A stretch of 5,793 nt of DNA, taken from the NCBI GenBank assembly GCA_003151295.1, contig PLXD01000157.1:1-5793 (forward strand), given 5' to 3'. Origin of the DNA: Chitinophagaceae bacterium. Its GTDB lineage: Bacteria > Bacteroidota > Bacteroidia > Chitinophagales > Chitinophagaceae. The notes below the pieces were generated by a model. It was not told the origin of the DNA. It made no database searches and saw nothing but the letters and a program-made list of their open reading frames with translations. This document shows, piece after piece, positions 5,766 to 5,793 of this stretch. Position numbers and translations under genes: made by a program. Positions within the stretch are counted from its first letter, which is position 1. Each line of letters begins with the position of its first letter.

Positions 5766-5793
5766 TTGCGAAGGCAGGGATCGAACCTGCGAC
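5766..5793 (-). tRNA. tRNA 3' end (T-arm and acceptor strand), isotype not determinable
   Basis: Read on the minus strand from the window edge: three variable-loop bases GTC, T-stem GCAGG (5790-5786), 7-base loop TTCGATC, T-stem CCTGC (5778-5774), acceptor strand CTTCGCA (5773-5767) and discriminator A (5766). The T-stem pairs perfectly. CCA is not encoded (CTA follows), so it would be added enzymatically. The matching 5' acceptor strand should read TGCGAAG. The anticodon lies outside the window, so the isotype is unknown. Confidence 0.85.

Overview
This window looks like chromosomal housekeeping DNA from a member of the Bacteroidota, probably Chitinophagaceae. The phylum call rests on two promoter-like matches to the Bacteroidota -7 box TAnnTTTG, weak or absent Shine-Dalgarno sequences, a DUF4954-type protein, and an era-der gene pair. 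The family call is a softer inference from protein flavour and moderate GC content. I saw no mobile element, CRISPR array, phage gene or defence system.

Layout. Bases 1-489 (+) are the 3' end of glmS (glucosamine-6-phosphate synthase, isomerase domain), truncated by the window edge. After a 38-bp gap comes 528-2792 (+), a 754-residue DUF4954-type protein with a hexapeptide / left-handed beta-helix core; it is probably co-transcribed with glmS. A strong hairpin at 2824-2845 ends this side and faces three minus-strand genes. These are a 77-residue Ala/Lys/Asp-rich putative lipoprotein (2882-3115) with its own well-formed promoter, the double GTPase der (3288-4598), and the GTPase era (4608-5473). 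Era and der are 9 bp apart and form an evident ribosome-assembly pair. No convincing terminator lies between der and the lipoprotein gene, so some read-through to the 2824-2845 terminator is likely.

The right end holds a 257-bp non-coding stretch (5474-5730) full of short inverted and direct repeats. Next come a promoter-like box for era, a rho-independent terminator, and the 3' end of a minus-strand tRNA cut by the window edge.

Main oddities. (1) era carries an apparent 1-nt deletion inside its P-loop codons, at an A-run, which separates its only good ATG from the rest of the gene. (2) Era's apparent leader of about 240 nt is a repeat-like, hairpin-rich segment. (3) The lipoprotein promoter is bracketed by TGCAAAA-type inverted repeats. 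(4) A 10-bp inverted repeat spans the lipoprotein stop codon. (5) A beta-helix protein of unknown function sits directly behind glmS. None of these amounts to a demonstrated new system. The glmS-DUF4954 link and the era region are the best leads.
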